A stretch of DNA of 64,000 nucleotides from Shewanella sp. Arc9-LZ (GCF_010092445.1 NZ_CP048031.1:4030001-4094000), one strand, 5' to 3'; positions 8,780-18,980 are shown, counted from the first letter of the stretch. The notes: generated by a model from the letters alone, not told the origin. Translations and numbers: made by a program.

Positions 8780-11068
8780 ATGAGCAAAAATAAACTCACC
8801 GGCATTGCACTGCTAATCGTGCTAGTGGCTTCCTTCACGGTATTACTCAGTTTAGGCAGCGGCATATATCGAGAAAAACCGCCGATTCCAACGGCTTTCA
8901 CTGACACCAGTGGCCAACCCATATTTACCAAAAATGATATTGAGCAAGGCCAACTTGTATGGCGTTCAATGGGCGGGCATCAGTTAGGATCAATTTGGGG
9001 CCATGGTTCTTATGTGGCACCAGATTGGACTGCAGATTGGTTACATCGTGAAGCCCAAGCTTGGTTGTCTATCACCGCAAACGAGCGCTTTAATCGTGAT
9101 TTTTCTGAACTCAATCCTGAGCAGCAAGCCGGTTTAGAAGAAGCCCTCAGAAATGATATACGGCATAATACGGTTGTCGACAGTGCTGAAGATAAAACCT
9201 ATGTTGCGCTTTCAAATACCAGAATTGCAGCGATAAATGAAGTGAGTCAACACTATTTATCACTCTTTGGCGACGACCCTGCACTGTCATCATTGCGCGA
9301 ACAATACGCAATGAAAGAAGGTACTATCACGGATGCCAGCCACCGAGAGTTGTTAAACGGCTTTCTTTTTTGGGGAGCGTGGGCTGCGGTAACTGAGCGC
9401 CCTGGTTATGATTATACTTACACCAATAACTGGCCATACGATCCACAAATTGGCAACGTCCCCACTTCAGACAACATTGTTTGGTCAGTACTAAGCTTAG
9501 TGACATTGCTTCTTGGTATTGGCATGCTGGCTTGGCATCACGCCACCTGCAAAGAGGAACCATTGCCAGAACCAGCCAAAGGTGATCCATTATTTTTTAC
9601 TAAACCTACGCCATCGCAAAAAGCCGTCGGAAAGTATTTTGTTACTGCAATTGGACTGTTTTTACTGCAAATATTAGTTGGCGGAATTACCGCGCATTAC
9701 GCAGTTGAAGGCCAAGAATTTTATGGTTTCCCAATATCTGAAATTCTGCCTTATTCTGTTACCCGTACTTGGCATACTCAACTCGCAGTATTTTGGATTG
9801 CCACAGCATGGTTAGGCACAGGGCTATATATTGCCCCTGCACTATCAGGATACGAACCTAAGTATCAACGCTTAGGGGTAAACGTACTTTGGGTCGCGTT
9901 AGTCGTTATCGTATTGGGCTCTATGGCTGGTGAATGGATTGGCGTACAACAATACTTTGACCTAGACATGAACTATTTATTCGGACATCAAGGATATGAG
10001 TACATTGATTTAGGACGCGTATGGCAAATATTATTGTTTGTGGGCTTATTAATTTGGACCGTGTTAATCACTGCAGCTATGCGTCCCGCATTAAAAGTTA
10101 ACAGCGACATACTGCCGGCAATTTGGATTCTATACGCCTCTTGTGTCGCCATCGGCTTGTTTTATGGTGCAGGCCTGTTTATGGGCAAACACTCAAACCT
10201 TGCCATCGCAGAATATTGGCGCTGGTGGGTGGTGCACTTATGGGTAGAAGGCTTCTTTGAAACATTTGCAACAGCCGTTATCGCATTAATGCTCGTTCGC
10301 TTAGGCCTTATCCGTGCACGCAGTGCCAACGGTGCGGTATTATTCACAACAGTGGTGTTTTTAACTGGCGGCTTAATCGGCACTTTACATCATTTATACT
10401 TTACCGGTACTCAAACTTCAGTCATTGCTTGGGGAGCCATATTCTCGGCACTTGAAGTGGTGCCGTTAGCATTAATTGGTTTTGAAGCAGTGGGAACCTA
10501 TCGTTTACGTAAAGCGAGCCCTTGGATGGAACGTTATCACTGGGTCATTATGTTCTTTGTGGCAACCTCATTTTGGAACTTAATTGGTGCAGGTGTATTA
10601 GGTTTCTTAATTAACCCACCAATATCGCTTTATTTTATCCAAGGTTTAAATACTACTGCGACACATTCTCATGGTGCATTTATGGGCGTGTACGGTATGT
10701 TAGGCATAGGGCTAATGCTATTCTGTTTACGCGGATTAACAGGCGATATGCAATGGAACCAAAAATACCTTAAAGGGGCATTCTGGACATTAAATATCGG
10801 CTTAGCAGCAATGCTGTTTATGTCATTATTGCCTGTCGGAATTGTGCAGTTCTTTGCGGTCATTGACCACGGCTATTGGTATGCTCGTTCACCTGCGGTG
10901 ATCCACAGCGATTTAGTGGAAAGCCTTGTATGGACACGAATGTTCGGTGACATTATCTTCAGTATTGGTGGATTATTGATGGCGGCGTTCTTATTTGACA
11001 TCATCAAGAAAGCCATTGCTAGCAAAGGCGTTAAAGCGAAACAAGCTAGTCCATTAACGATTAACTAA
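8780..11068 (+). CDS. norB: Quinol-dependent nitric oxide reductase (qNor, fused NorB)
   Basis: 762 residues, the usual length of the single-subunit qNor. It reduces two NO to N2O with electrons from quinol at the inner membrane. The N-terminal ~250 residues carry a first membrane helix and a periplasmic domain resembling NorC but without a CxxCH haem c motif. Residues ~275-745 are the 12-helix haem-copper oxidase core, with histidines in RTWHTQL, WWVVHLWVEGFFE, HHLYFTG and THSHGAFMG as expected haem and FeB ligands. The Glu in WVEGFFE is characteristic of NO reductases. Control by NorR is indicated by the sites upstream and by norR downstream. There are no norC, norQ or norD genes here, which fits a detoxifying rather than a denitrifying role. 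Confidence 0.95.
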   Translation: MSKNKLTGIALLIVLVASFTVLLSLGSGIYREKPPIPTAFTDTSGQPIFTKNDIEQGQLVWRSMGGHQLGSIWGHGSYVAPDWTADWLHREAQAWLSITANERFNRDFSELNPEQQAGLEEALRNDIRHNTVVDSAEDKTYVALSNTRIAAINEVSQHYLSLFGDDPALSSLREQYAMKEGTITDASHRELLNGFLFWGAWAAVTERPGYDYTYTNNWPYDPQIGNVPTSDNIVWSVLSLVTLLLGIGMLAWHHATCKEEPLPEPAKGDPLFFTKPTPSQKAVGKYFVTAIGLFLLQILVGGITAHYAVEGQEFYGFPISEILPYSVTRTWHTQLAVFWIATAWLGTGLYIAPALSGYEPKYQRLGVNVLWVALVVIVLGSMAGEWIGVQQYFDLDMNYLFGHQGYEYIDLGRVWQILLFVGLLIWTVLITAAMRPALKVNSDILPAIWILYASCVAIGLFYGAGLFMGKHSNLAIAEYWRWWVVHLWVEGFFETFATAVIALMLVRLGLIRARSANGAVLFTTVVFLTGGLIGTLHHLYFTGTQTSVIAWGAIFSALEVVPLALIGFEAVGTYRLRKASPWMERYHWVIMFFVATSFWNLIGAGVLGFLINPPISLYFIQGLNTTATHSHGAFMGVYGMLGIGLMLFCLRGLTGDMQWNQKYLKGAFWTLNIGLAAMLFMSLLPVGIVQFFAVIDHGYWYARSPAVIHSDLVESLVWTRMFGDIIFSIGGLLMAAFLFDIIKKAIASKGVKAKQASPLTIN

Positions 11069-11104
11069 GTATGCATTAATAAACACGCTTTGATAACCAT
11101 CATC

Positions 11105-11127
11105 AGGGGCCTTTGTGGCCCCTTTAG
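11105..11127 (+). terminator. Hairpin after norB
   Basis: AGGGGCC (11105-11111) pairs with GGCCCCT (11117-11123) and is followed by TTAGTTT. The stem is strong but the T tract is imperfect, so it may only attenuate read-through into norR. Confidence 0.6.
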
Positions 11128-11169
11128 TTTCAACAATTTGGGCTTTACCCTTGTTGTTATATTCACACT

Positions 11170-11182
11170 TGTCATAATGACA
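11170..11182 (+). promoter_or_regulatory. NorR-like palindrome in front of norR
   Basis: TGTCATAATGACA has the same GT-N7-AC pattern as the norB enhancers and is palindromic except at its centre. It lies 29 bases before the norR ATG. That is too close to act as an activating enhancer of a normal sigma54 promoter, so autorepression is the likely role if it is bound. Confidence 0.5.
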
Positions 11183-11210
11183 CTTATTATGTTCCTTTCT
11201 GGAGTTTAGC

Positions 11211-12767
11211 ATGGCATTGAGACAAGCTGACTTAACCCGTATCGCACTTGATATCACGTCCAATTTATCTAAACGTGATCGATTCTCTCGTTTATTAACC
11301 ACAGTAAGAGAAACCCTCGATTGTGATGCTGCTGCACTGTTATCGTTCCAAGGGCATCAATTCAAGCCATTAGCGATTGATGGACTGAGTGCGGATGTAT
11401 TAGGACGGCGCTTTATTTTAAGTGAGCATCCGCGACTTGAAACCATTGCCCGAGCGGGTGATATTGTCCGTTTCCCTTCCAATAGCGAATTACCCGACCC
11501 TTACGATGGCTTAATCCCCAATGTAGATGGTGACTTAAAAGTGCATGCCTGCATCGGTTTACCATTATTCGCTAACGAGCAACTCATTGGCGCATTAACT
11601 ATTGATGCATTAGATCCCAATAAGTTTGATCAATTCAGTAATAATGAACTGCGCAGCTTTAGCGCAATTGCAGCGGCTTCATTAAACAACGCATTGCTGA
11701 TTGATAAACTTGAAAAACAAGCGTCAACGTTTACCATCCCCCATACCCAACCCTCTAGGCTATTAGACACAGAAACAGAAACCGAAATAATTGGTCAGGC
11801 CGATAATCTATTATCGCTGCTTAATGAAGTGAATGTGGTGGCAGAAACTGAACTCAACGTGTTGATTTTAGGAGAAACGGGTACCGGTAAAGAATTGATA
11901 GCCAAGCAGATCCATCAACAATCTGCACGAGCCAATAAACCACTGGAGTATTTAAACTGTGCTGCACTTGCTGAATCCGTTGCCGAAAGCGAACTCTTTG
12001 GTCATGTAAAAGGCGCGTTTACTGGCGCTATTAGCCATCGTAGCGGCAAATTTCAAGTAGCCGATAAAGGTACATTATTTTTAGATGAAATTGGTGAACT
12101 ACCTCTTAACTTACAAGCAAAACTTCTGCGAGTACTGCAATTTGGCGACGTGCAAAAGGTCGGTGATGATCGTAGCTTAAAAGTCGATGTTCGTATTATT
12201 GCCGCAACCAATAAAGACCTAAAAAGCGAAGTATTGGCCGGACGATTTAGAGCAGATTTATACCATCGTTTAAGCGTGTTCCCGGTTATGGTTCCACCAC
12301 TAAGAGAACGTCAACAAGATATCCATTTATTAGCGGGCTACTTTATCGAGCGCTATAGACAGCAATTACACTTGGCCCATTTAAGATTAGAGCCTTCATC
12401 ATTGCAATTACTGGAGCAATATGACTGGCCTGGCAACATACGTGAACTTGAGCATTCCATTCATCGAGCCGCTGTTTTAGCTAAATCACAAAGCCAAAAA
12501 GATGGTTTATGCATCATTAACAACAGCCATTTTGAATTTGCACAGTCATCGCCTGATGCTATCCATTCAAACAAAAACCTGACGCTTAAACAGTCGGCAA
12601 CATCTTTACCACAAACAAGCTTACGAGATGCAACAGATCAGTTTCAAAATCAATTTATCCAGCAAATATATACTCAGCAAGGGAGTAATTGGGCTGCAAC
12701 CGCACGCCAATTGCAAATAGATTCAGGTAACTTACACAGGCTGGCTAAACGCTTAGGATTAAAATAA
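11211..12767 (+). CDS. norR: NO-responsive sigma54 activator NorR
   Basis: 518 residues in the standard order. The N-terminal GAF domain (~1-170) senses NO through a non-haem iron. The AAA+ domain (~192-425) has Walker A GETGTGKE at ~221-228 and the sigma54-contacting GAFTGA at ~268-273. A C-terminal Fis-type HTH is seen as [23 protein letters not shown]. Residues matching the E. coli iron-site region are present: Arg75, Arg81, Asp99 and Cys114 (Cys113 in E. coli). An SD-like TGGAG precedes the ATG. It follows norB in the same direction, while E. coli norR is divergent from its target. It should activate norB when NO is present. Confidence 0.95.
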   Translation: MALRQADLTRIALDITSNLSKRDRFSRLLTTVRETLDCDAAALLSFQGHQFKPLAIDGLSADVLGRRFILSEHPRLETIARAGDIVRFPSNSELPDPYDGLIPNVDGDLKVHACIGLPLFANEQLIGALTIDALDPNKFDQFSNNELRSFSAIAAASLNNALLIDKLEKQASTFTIPHTQPSRLLDTETETEIIGQADNLLSLLNEVNVVAETELNVLILGETGTGKELIAKQIHQQSARANKPLEYLNCAALAESVAESELFGHVKGAFTGAISHRSGKFQVADKGTLFLDEIGELPLNLQAKLLRVLQFGDVQKVGDDRSLKVDVRIIAATNKDLKSEVLAGRFRADLYHRLSVFPVMVPPLRERQQDIHLLAGYFIERYRQQLHLAHLRLEPSSLQLLEQYDWPGNIRELEHSIHRAAVLAKSQSQKDGLCIINNSHFEFAQSSPDAIHSNKNLTLKQSATSLPQTSLRDATDQFQNQFIQQIYTQQGSNWAATARQLQIDSGNLHRLAKRLGLK

Positions 12768-12931
12768 AAAAAGTAAAAAATTTCAGTTGAAATATTAGCC
12801 GTAATAAGTAACGATGCGCCCTAACCATCTGTACAAATGACCTGTACTAATTATTTGTACTAAATAGTCAAACTTGGCAAAATATTGTAGTCTGACTAAT
12901 ATAACGTCTGTTTTGGAATGATATAACCCTT

Positions 12932-13849
12932 ATGATAAATTCGTTACGTTCTACTTTAATTGCAGCGACTGCCATTGTATTAAGTTTTTCGAGTGCTGCT
13001 GTTGAATATCGTCTACCGGCTGAAGGCAGTAATTTAGTAGGTGAAAATCAATATTATGTTGTTCCTGAGGGGAAACTAACCTTAGAGCAAATTGCTTCAC
13101 AATTTCAGCTAGGGTTGACTAATTTATTAGAAGCTAATCCAGGTGTTGACCCATTTTTACCTAAACCGGGTAGCACATTACTGATCCCGCATCAGCTAAT
13201 TCTACCTAACGCTAAAAGAGAAGGTGTGGTCATTAACTCTGCCGAGATGCGTTTGTATTATTATCCGAAGGGTAAAAATACCGTCGAAGTATTGCCTATT
13301 GGTATTGGTCAAATTGGTAAAGATACCCCTGAAAATTGGGTAACAACAGTACAACGTAAACGCGCTAATCCAACTTGGACACCTACGGTTAATATTCGTA
13401 AATCATACGCGGCTAAAGGGATAACATTACCGGCTGTATGGCCAGCAGGCGCTGACAACCCAATGGGTTTATTCGCCCTTTATGTCGGTAACTTGTATGC
13501 GGTTCACGGTACTAACGCCACGTTTGGTATTGGTTTACGGGTAAGTTCTGGCTGTGTTCGTTTACGCGATGAAGACATTGAACATTTATATAATAGCGTA
13601 CCAGTTGGCACACGTGTTGAGTTTATTAACCAACCGATTAAAGCCACTGAAGAACCTGATGGTAACCGCTATTTAGAAGTTCATGAGCCACTGTCACGAA
13701 CTCAAGCTGAATTTGATTCGTTAGAACCAGTAGCACTATCATTCGATAAAGCCATGACTCGCTTTGTTGCTCACCCAGACACTGACTCATTTACATTAAA
13801 ACGATTACTTGAGCAACGTACTGGAATGCCAACTCGGATTAATCCATAA
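12932..13849 (+). CDS. L,D-transpeptidase (YkuD family) with LysM domain
   Basis: 305 residues: a signal peptide (1-23), a LysM-like peptidoglycan-binding domain (~40-87, [18 protein letters not shown]...LLIPH) and a YkuD catalytic domain (~97-235) with His192 in VHGT and the nucleophile Cys208 in SSGCVRL. These periplasmic enzymes make 3-3 crosslinks or attach lipoproteins to peptidoglycan; which one applies cannot be told. The C-terminal ~65 residues are an extra tail found in the ErfK/YbiS/YcfS group. Transcribed alone, ending at a strong bidirectional terminator. Confidence 0.9.
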   Translation: MINSLRSTLIAATAIVLSFSSAAVEYRLPAEGSNLVGENQYYVVPEGKLTLEQIASQFQLGLTNLLEANPGVDPFLPKPGSTLLIPHQLILPNAKREGVVINSAEMRLYYYPKGKNTVEVLPIGIGQIGKDTPENWVTTVQRKRANPTWTPTVNIRKSYAAKGITLPAVWPAGADNPMGLFALYVGNLYAVHGTNATFGIGLRVSSGCVRLRDEDIEHLYNSVPVGTRVEFINQPIKATEEPDGNRYLEVHEPLSRTQAEFDSLEPVALSFDKAMTRFVAHPDTDSFTLKRLLEQRTGMPTRINP

Positions 13850-13896
13850 GCATTAATCCATAAGACATAAAATGTTTGGATTTCTGCAAACATAAC

Positions 13897-13947
13897 AAAA
13901 TGGCTTTGTTAATTCAGTAAACACTGTGATTAACAAAGCCATTTTTT
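13897..13947. terminator. Bidirectional terminator with 17-bp stem
   Basis: AAAATGGCTTTGTTAAT pairs with ATTAACAAAGCCATTTT across a 15-nt loop, with A and T runs outside. It separates the convergent L,D-transpeptidase and bactofilin genes. Confidence 0.88.
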
Positions 13948-13991
13948 ATATCAGCTTGATAGTTACTCCCAACTCAGGATAAGAAATGGAG

Positions 13992-14789
13992 TTACTTATC
14001 AGGTGTACTTATCGTCGACCCATTCTGATCAACATTATCACTGTCACTCACATTCTGACTATCACCCAGCGCTTCACTGGTTTGTGCTAATGCATGTAAA
14101 TCTTCCATCGCCACATTAATGTCACTTTGACCGGCATTAATTAACTCTTCGGTTTGCTCGGCAAATGAAGTCTGTTGATCCATTTCTTGTAGAAGCGCGG
14201 CAGCATTTTCTTCTGTTATATTTAATGCTGATTGTGGGTATTGCTGAGCATTTGCTTGATTATTATCAGCTGACGGTGCTTGACCGCGATTTAGCATGGA
14301 GTTAATTGTCGGTTGCATAACCATAGCGGTAATAATCACGATTGCGGCGACAGCAACCAAACTAAGCTTACCCATAGAAATTGGCGTTTTCTTATCCGGC
14401 ATTGAAGGAGTTTGATTGAGTTCGGAAAAACGTTCGCTATCAACCTGGGGTAACCCAGACGATTCAGGCCCTTTAGTGCGCATGCCGATAAATTGACCGC
14501 CATCATAAATTTCCATTTGATGACTGGATACTTCACCCTCGACAATACCCGAACTGACAATTATGAGTTTATTACAATGTAACGTGCCTTTGAATAAGCC
14601 AGACACTCGCAGCTCTTGACAAAAAACCTCACCTTCAACCACACCACTAGGTTCTATTTTTATTTGATCGGTTGAACTGATTTTACCCTTAGTTTGGCCC
14701 GCGATTATTGCTGGACCTTGAATATGCATATCACCTTCCAACGCCATATCGACACCAATATAGGTCATGCCCTTATTTTTATTATTCAT
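13992..14789 (-). CDS. Bactofilin with a membrane segment and C-terminal tail
   Basis: 265 residues. Residues ~10-110 are the polymer-forming bactofilin (DUF583) beta-helix, seen as repeated short strands: MHIQGPAIIAGQTKG, IEPSGVVEGEVFCQELRVSGLFKGTLHC, SGIVEGEVSSHQMEIYDGG. A hydrophobic segment at ~143-163 is a probable transmembrane helix. The last ~95 residues are acidic and Gln/Asn-rich. The filament domain would be cytoplasmic and the tail periplasmic. Many bactofilins lack an integral helix, so the tail may couple the filament to the cell wall. The neighbouring L,D-transpeptidase is convergent, not cotranscribed. Confidence 0.85.
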   Translation of the reverse strand: MNNKNKGMTYIGVDMALEGDMHIQGPAIIAGQTKGKISSTDQIKIEPSGVVEGEVFCQELRVSGLFKGTLHCNKLIIVSSGIVEGEVSSHQMEIYDGGQFIGMRTKGPESSGLPQVDSERFSELNQTPSMPDKKTPISMGKLSLVAVAAIVIITAMVMQPTINSMLNRGQAPSADNNQANAQQYPQSALNITEENAAALLQEMDQQTSFAEQTEELINAGQSDINVAMEDLHALAQTSEALGDSQNVSDSDNVDQNGSTISTPDK

Positions 14790-14965
14790 TTTGGGTCCTT
14801 GTTAGGATTATTACTCTTGGTTATTATTCTTAGTTATTACTCTGGGTTAATCGTCTTTGTTGATAGATTGTTATTTTTATCACAAGAGCTTAAAGGAAAT
14901 ACACTTCATAATAAAGTAAGTCGTTAATGGTATAATACCCAGATCAACAATTTACCCTAAGTGCT

Positions 14966-16150
14966 ATGTCGCCATTACAAGCTTACCAACAACGTCTTCA
15001 GCAAAATATTGTTGATGATCCTGCACAGCAGCAAGCAATACTCGCGCTTGATTTGCTTTATCAACAATGTCTCTGTGTTAATACAAACAGCCGAGGCTTA
15101 TATTTATGGGGCGATGTGGGCCGAGGAAAAACCTTTTTGATGGACCTATTCTATCAAAGCTTGTGTGACCAGATTCAGTGCGATCAGATTCAGTGCAACC
15201 AGAGCATGTATAGCTCACAACATAAAACGGATAAAACCGTATTACGCCTGCACTTTCACCGTTTTATGGCCATGGTCCACCAGCAATTAAATCAAACTTC
15301 GGGGATACGTGATCCATTAACTCACATAGGCAAGCAGATTGCGGCGAAATATTCTGTTATTTGTTTTGATGAGTTTTTTGTCGCTGATATCGGTGATGCC
15401 ATTTTACTCGGTCGATTATTTGAAACATTATTTCAGTCAGGCGTCATCTTAGTTGCAACCTCAAATGTACCAATAATCGACTTGTATAAAAATGGTTTAC
15501 AACGCGATCGTTTTTTACCCACAATCGATCTGCTCCTACAATATACCCAATCGATCCACTTAGACGGTCAAATCGATCATCGCTTACATTTTAGCGCCGT
15601 AACGCCTACAACATCAGCCCGCTGGTTAACATTACCGTCGGCAATAACGCCTCAAGCGGTGTTTACACTTTTGTGTCAACAATACCCACAAGCTAATGTC
15701 AGCATAATAAATACACCTGACTCAATTGATATTTGTCAGCGCACTATTGCCATTGAGGCTCAATATGGACAACTTGCTTGGTTTGAATTTTCAGCTTTGT
15801 GCCAAGGCCCACGTTCGGCATTGGATTACATTGAATTAGCTAGCCGATTTAGCCATATATTGCTCAGTAATGTGCCTACATTAGGCGGTGAAGTACGTAG
15901 TTGGATTAAAGCTCGCGGCACCGAAGATGGCGCATTAGCTACCACCACAGGCGAACGACAACTGGCGTATGCCAGTGAAGACGATCCGACTCGACGCTTT
16001 ATTAGTTTAGTGGACGAATTGTATGATCAAAAAGTGATGTTAATCCTCAATAGCGACTGCAACCTAGAAGATTTATATATCGACGGGGCATTACAATTTG
16101 AATTTAGACGCACTTATAGCCGCCTGATTGAAATGCAACAATGGGTGTAA
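14966..16150 (+). CDS. ZapE/AFG1-family ATPase
   Basis: 394 residues. Walker A is GDVGRGKT (49-56), the Walker B region is VICFDEFFVADIGDA, and the sensor segment LVATSNVPIIDLYKNGLQRDRFLPTI is characteristic of the ZapE/AFG1 branch of P-loop ATPases. E. coli ZapE interacts with FtsZ and stimulates constriction under stress. Shewanella genomes can carry more than one member, and the insert-rich sequence here suggests a divergent paralogue, so I leave the symbol empty. A 15-bp unit is tandemly duplicated at 15167-15196, giving the in-frame repeat DQIQC-DQIQC near residues 68-77, next to the nucleotide-binding domain. Confidence 0.85.
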   Translation: MSPLQAYQQRLQQNIVDDPAQQQAILALDLLYQQCLCVNTNSRGLYLWGDVGRGKTFLMDLFYQSLCDQIQCDQIQCNQSMYSSQHKTDKTVLRLHFHRFMAMVHQQLNQTSGIRDPLTHIGKQIAAKYSVICFDEFFVADIGDAILLGRLFETLFQSGVILVATSNVPIIDLYKNGLQRDRFLPTIDLLLQYTQSIHLDGQIDHRLHFSAVTPTTSARWLTLPSAITPQAVFTLLCQQYPQANVSIINTPDSIDICQRTIAIEAQYGQLAWFEFSALCQGPRSALDYIELASRFSHILLSNVPTLGGEVRSWIKARGTEDGALATTTGERQLAYASEDDPTRRFISLVDELYDQKVMLILNSDCNLEDLYIDGALQFEFRRTYSRLIEMQQWV

Positions 16151-16203
16151 ATAAGCCTGCAGCACTGAAATGAACCGCTTAACAGGCGAGTCTATGCAGT
16201 AGA

Positions 16204-16488
16204 TTATGAAGCTTGATAGTTTTCAACATCATTAAAACGAAGTAAAAAGTTGTCAAGAGCATCATTGGTCGGGTAATCGAACTGATATTTATTGTGAAAA
16301 AATACTGTCAAGCTAACCTGAGCATCGGCTAAAGTAATGGTATAACCATCATGATCCGTTTGCGCACTGATTCCACACAACCAATAATCATGACCATTAT
16401 GACCGTCTTCAAGCGCCCGCTTCTCACCATATTGCGTGACTTTGTTAAACACTTTCAACGCGCGGTGAATATCAATTTCATTTTTCAT
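16204..16488 (-). CDS. Small DUF3081-like protein
   Basis: 94 residues without signal or membrane segment. The pattern IHRALKVFNKVTQYGEKR, then YWLCGISAQTDHDGYTITL and VSLTVFFHNKYQFDYPTNDAL, recalls the short DUF3081 family of Shewanella and Vibrio relatives. The function is unknown. It sits convergent to the ZapE-like gene and divergent from the bicarbonate permease gene, so neighbours do not inform its role. Confidence 0.6.
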   Translation of the reverse strand: MKNEIDIHRALKVFNKVTQYGEKRALEDGHNGHDYWLCGISAQTDHDGYTITLADAQVSLTVFFHNKYQFDYPTNDALDNFLLRFNDVENYQAS

Positions 16489-16715
16489 ATCATGCTCTGC
16501 TATTAATGTTTTGCATTATCATTTAAGCATACTATACGCCATTTGCACTTAATAGATCAGCGAAGAAAAACATGATAAACCCGCAAAGTACAACACGACT
16601 GATCAGCCTTAAATGGATCAGTTTACTATAGCAGTATTTTTTCGCTGAAAAGATTTCCCTTTGTTAACACAACAAGGCAGAATCGCGATACTTTATAACA
16701 GACAGAACCTATACC

Positions 16716-17669
16716 ATGCCTGATATTGTGATTGCCTTTTTTGCCCTCGGTTTGCTTGCCGGGTTGATAAAGTCTGATTTAAAAGTCCCTAAAGCAACCT
16801 ACGAAACCCTATCTATCTTACTTATGCTTACGCTAGGACTAAAAGGTGGCATGGCACTGCATGGAGAAACTGCCAATTTAGCGATCACCGAATTACTGTC
16901 TGTTATTGCACTTGGATTCATAATCCCACTTAGCCTTTATCCTCTACTGCGAAAATTAATTCAATTACCGCAAAAAGAAGCCATAAGTATTGCTGCTCAT
17001 TACGGCTCTGTGAGTGCGGGAACATTTGCCGTGGTGATGACCATGGTCGATCAATCTCAGTGGCCTTTACGACCTGAAACAACGTTGTATCTAGTGCTAC
17101 TCGAATTGCCTGCAATTATTATCATGCTTTGGCTACACCGCTACTTACAAGCAAAAGTAGCAGGCGATAGCCAACACTCTTCGGCAGGCAGCGTATTACA
17201 TGAAGCGCTGACAAGCCGCGGAGTCGTATTACTCTGTGGAGGGGTGATCATAGGCTGGATATATGGCACTAGTGGCATGGCACCACTTACACCAATGTTA
17301 TTGGGTGGTTTTAAAACGTTATTAGCACTGTTCTTATTAGAAATGGGGATTAGTACCGCCAAAGTATGCTTCCCTATTCCTTACAAACAATGGCGTTTAT
17401 TGGTATTTGCTGCGGTAATTCCATTTATTTTAGCTTGGGCGGGTATCGGCTTAGGCGTGTTACTTGATTTACCTTCTGGCAGCATATTAGTACTTGCAGG
17501 CTTAAGTGCAAGTGCGTCTTATATTGCTGCGCCGGCCGCAATTAAGGCAGCAATACCAGACGCTAATATTGGTTTAGCGATGTTGGCATCACTCGGAATA
17601 ACGTTCCCAATAAACGTATTAATTGGTTTACCTATCTATAAAATGTGGATAGAACAGATACTAAGCTGA
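16716..17669 (+). CDS. SbtA-like sodium-dependent bicarbonate permease (PF05982)
   Basis: 317 residues, almost wholly hydrophobic, about ten membrane helices. The conserved segments LGLKGG near residue 41 and HYGSVSAGTFAV near residues 95-106, together with the second-half counterpart GLSASASYIAAPAAIKAA, match the SbtA family of Na+-dependent bicarbonate transporters. The gammaproteobacterial members are not all tested for substrate. No carbonic anhydrase or SbtB-like PII gene is adjacent. It is transcribed alone and ends 56 bases before a long inverted repeat. Confidence 0.85.
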   Translation: MPDIVIAFFALGLLAGLIKSDLKVPKATYETLSILLMLTLGLKGGMALHGETANLAITELLSVIALGFIIPLSLYPLLRKLIQLPQKEAISIAAHYGSVSAGTFAVVMTMVDQSQWPLRPETTLYLVLLELPAIIIMLWLHRYLQAKVAGDSQHSSAGSVLHEALTSRGVVLLCGGVIIGWIYGTSGMAPLTPMLLGGFKTLLALFLLEMGISTAKVCFPIPYKQWRLLVFAAVIPFILAWAGIGLGVLLDLPSGSILVLAGLSASASYIAAPAAIKAAIPDANIGLAMLASLGITFPINVLIGLPIYKMWIEQILS

Positions 17670-17725
17670 GCATTGATACACTCATAACCGTGCCGATAAA
17701 TCGATGTTAGCAGTTGCTGTTAACG

Positions 17726-17766
17726 AACGTTATTAACGATTGTTGTTAACAATCGTTAATAACGTT
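17726..17766. repeat. Perfect 19-bp inverted repeat with 3-nt loop
   Basis: Arms at 17726-17744 and 17748-17766 pair without a mismatch around GTT. The sequence is AT-rich (AACGTTATTAACGATTGTT) and lacks a clean T tract. It sits between convergent genes and probably stops or stabilises transcripts from both sides. Confidence 0.8.
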
Positions 17767-17910
17767 GATTTATTTCGCTGCGAATATGCAAATGAATAAT
17801 AGTTGCGCCAAGTGTATTATTTGCAGCGGCTCAACGAGTTTAACGTTTGTAGCTTATCAAATCAGTTACATGCGCAGATAAAAACACCAATATCATCAAT
17901 TTAATAAGCG

Positions 17911-18894
17911 CTATTTAATATCCGTTGGTGTTCTCTGGTGATGTATTGCTTTATCGACAAACATGGCTTTATCGACCTTAACCAAATAATCATTTAACGA
18001 TAATGACTGCCTAGCTTGTCGATGCGCCACGCCCTTACTGTACTTTAATTGGTATGGTTTACCACTGTGCAAATTATGTTGATTAACGCACTGTTGAAAA
18101 CGTTGTAATACATTATTAACACTAATTTCATCGCTTTGGCTCAGCATTACCACAAATTCATCACCAGCAAAGCGGGCAATAATATCCGATTCGCGGAAGC
18201 TGTCGATCAATAAGCCAGCAAAAGTCCTCAAGGCAGTATCACCTTCTTCATGGCCAAAATTGTCGTTAATTGCTTTAAAATAATCTAAATCAAAGAAAAT
18301 TAAGCACGTTGCAAAATCAAGCCTATCACCATAAGCAAGCGTCTTATTAGCGAGTAATTCAAAGCCACGACGATTAGAAATACCGGTTAGCGCATCTAAG
18401 GTATTTTGCTGAATCGACAGCAGTTCTTCTGCGACAATTTTGCCAAGGTCTTCCAAGGCATCTTCATCATCTTTAGAGAAAGATCTCGGCTTGTCATCGA
18501 TAATACACAAGGTACCTACCCTCACACCATTAGGCATAGTCAACGGATAGCCGGCATAAAATCGAATCTTAGGAGCCGCCAATACAAGCGGATTGTCGGC
18601 AAAACGTTCATCTTTTAGTGTATCTGGCACAACTAAAACATGTTGTTGATTAATAGTATGACCACAAAATGAAATATCACGCCGGGTTTCGCATACATCC
18701 ACCCCCTGCACAGACTTAAACCATTGGCGATCGGAGTCGATTAAACTCACCACACTAATTGAAACTGAAAACAATCGCTTAGCCAACCGAGTGATACGAT
18801 CAAAACGTTCTTCAGCGATCGTGTCGAGCACGTTCAGCCCTCGAAGCGTTTCGAGTCGAGTGTATTCATTGTCAGGTATCGATGCCAGCAGCAT
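17911..18894 (-). CDS. GAF-GGDEF diguanylate cyclase
   Basis: 327 residues. An N-terminal GAF domain (~25-160) is followed by a GGDEF domain (~165-320) that makes the second messenger c-di-GMP. The active-site motif is AGDEF (243-247), a variant known in active cyclases. The inhibitory I-site RxxD is present as RESD (234-237), five residues before it. No membrane segment is seen, so it is a soluble sensor of an unknown small molecule. It stands 86 bases downstream of glnE on the same strand, and could be cotranscribed with it. Confidence 0.88.
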   Translation of the reverse strand: MLLASIPDNEYTRLETLRGLNVLDTIAEERFDRITRLAKRLFSVSISVVSLIDSDRQWFKSVQGVDVCETRRDISFCGHTINQQHVLVVPDTLKDERFADNPLVLAAPKIRFYAGYPLTMPNGVRVGTLCIIDDKPRSFSKDDEDALEDLGKIVAEELLSIQQNTLDALTGISNRRGFELLANKTLAYGDRLDFATCLIFFDLDYFKAINDNFGHEEGDTALRTFAGLLIDSFRESDIIARFAGDEFVVMLSQSDEISVNNVLQRFQQCVNQHNLHSGKPYQLKYSKGVAHRQARQSLSLNDYLVKVDKAMFVDKAIHHQRTPTDIK

Positions 18895-18980
18895 TAAACA
18901 ACCTATTCAATCAAAATAATAGTTCTATAATCAAAGCAGTTAAGTGACTAAATATCAACCTAATCTACTTTGATTAATGT

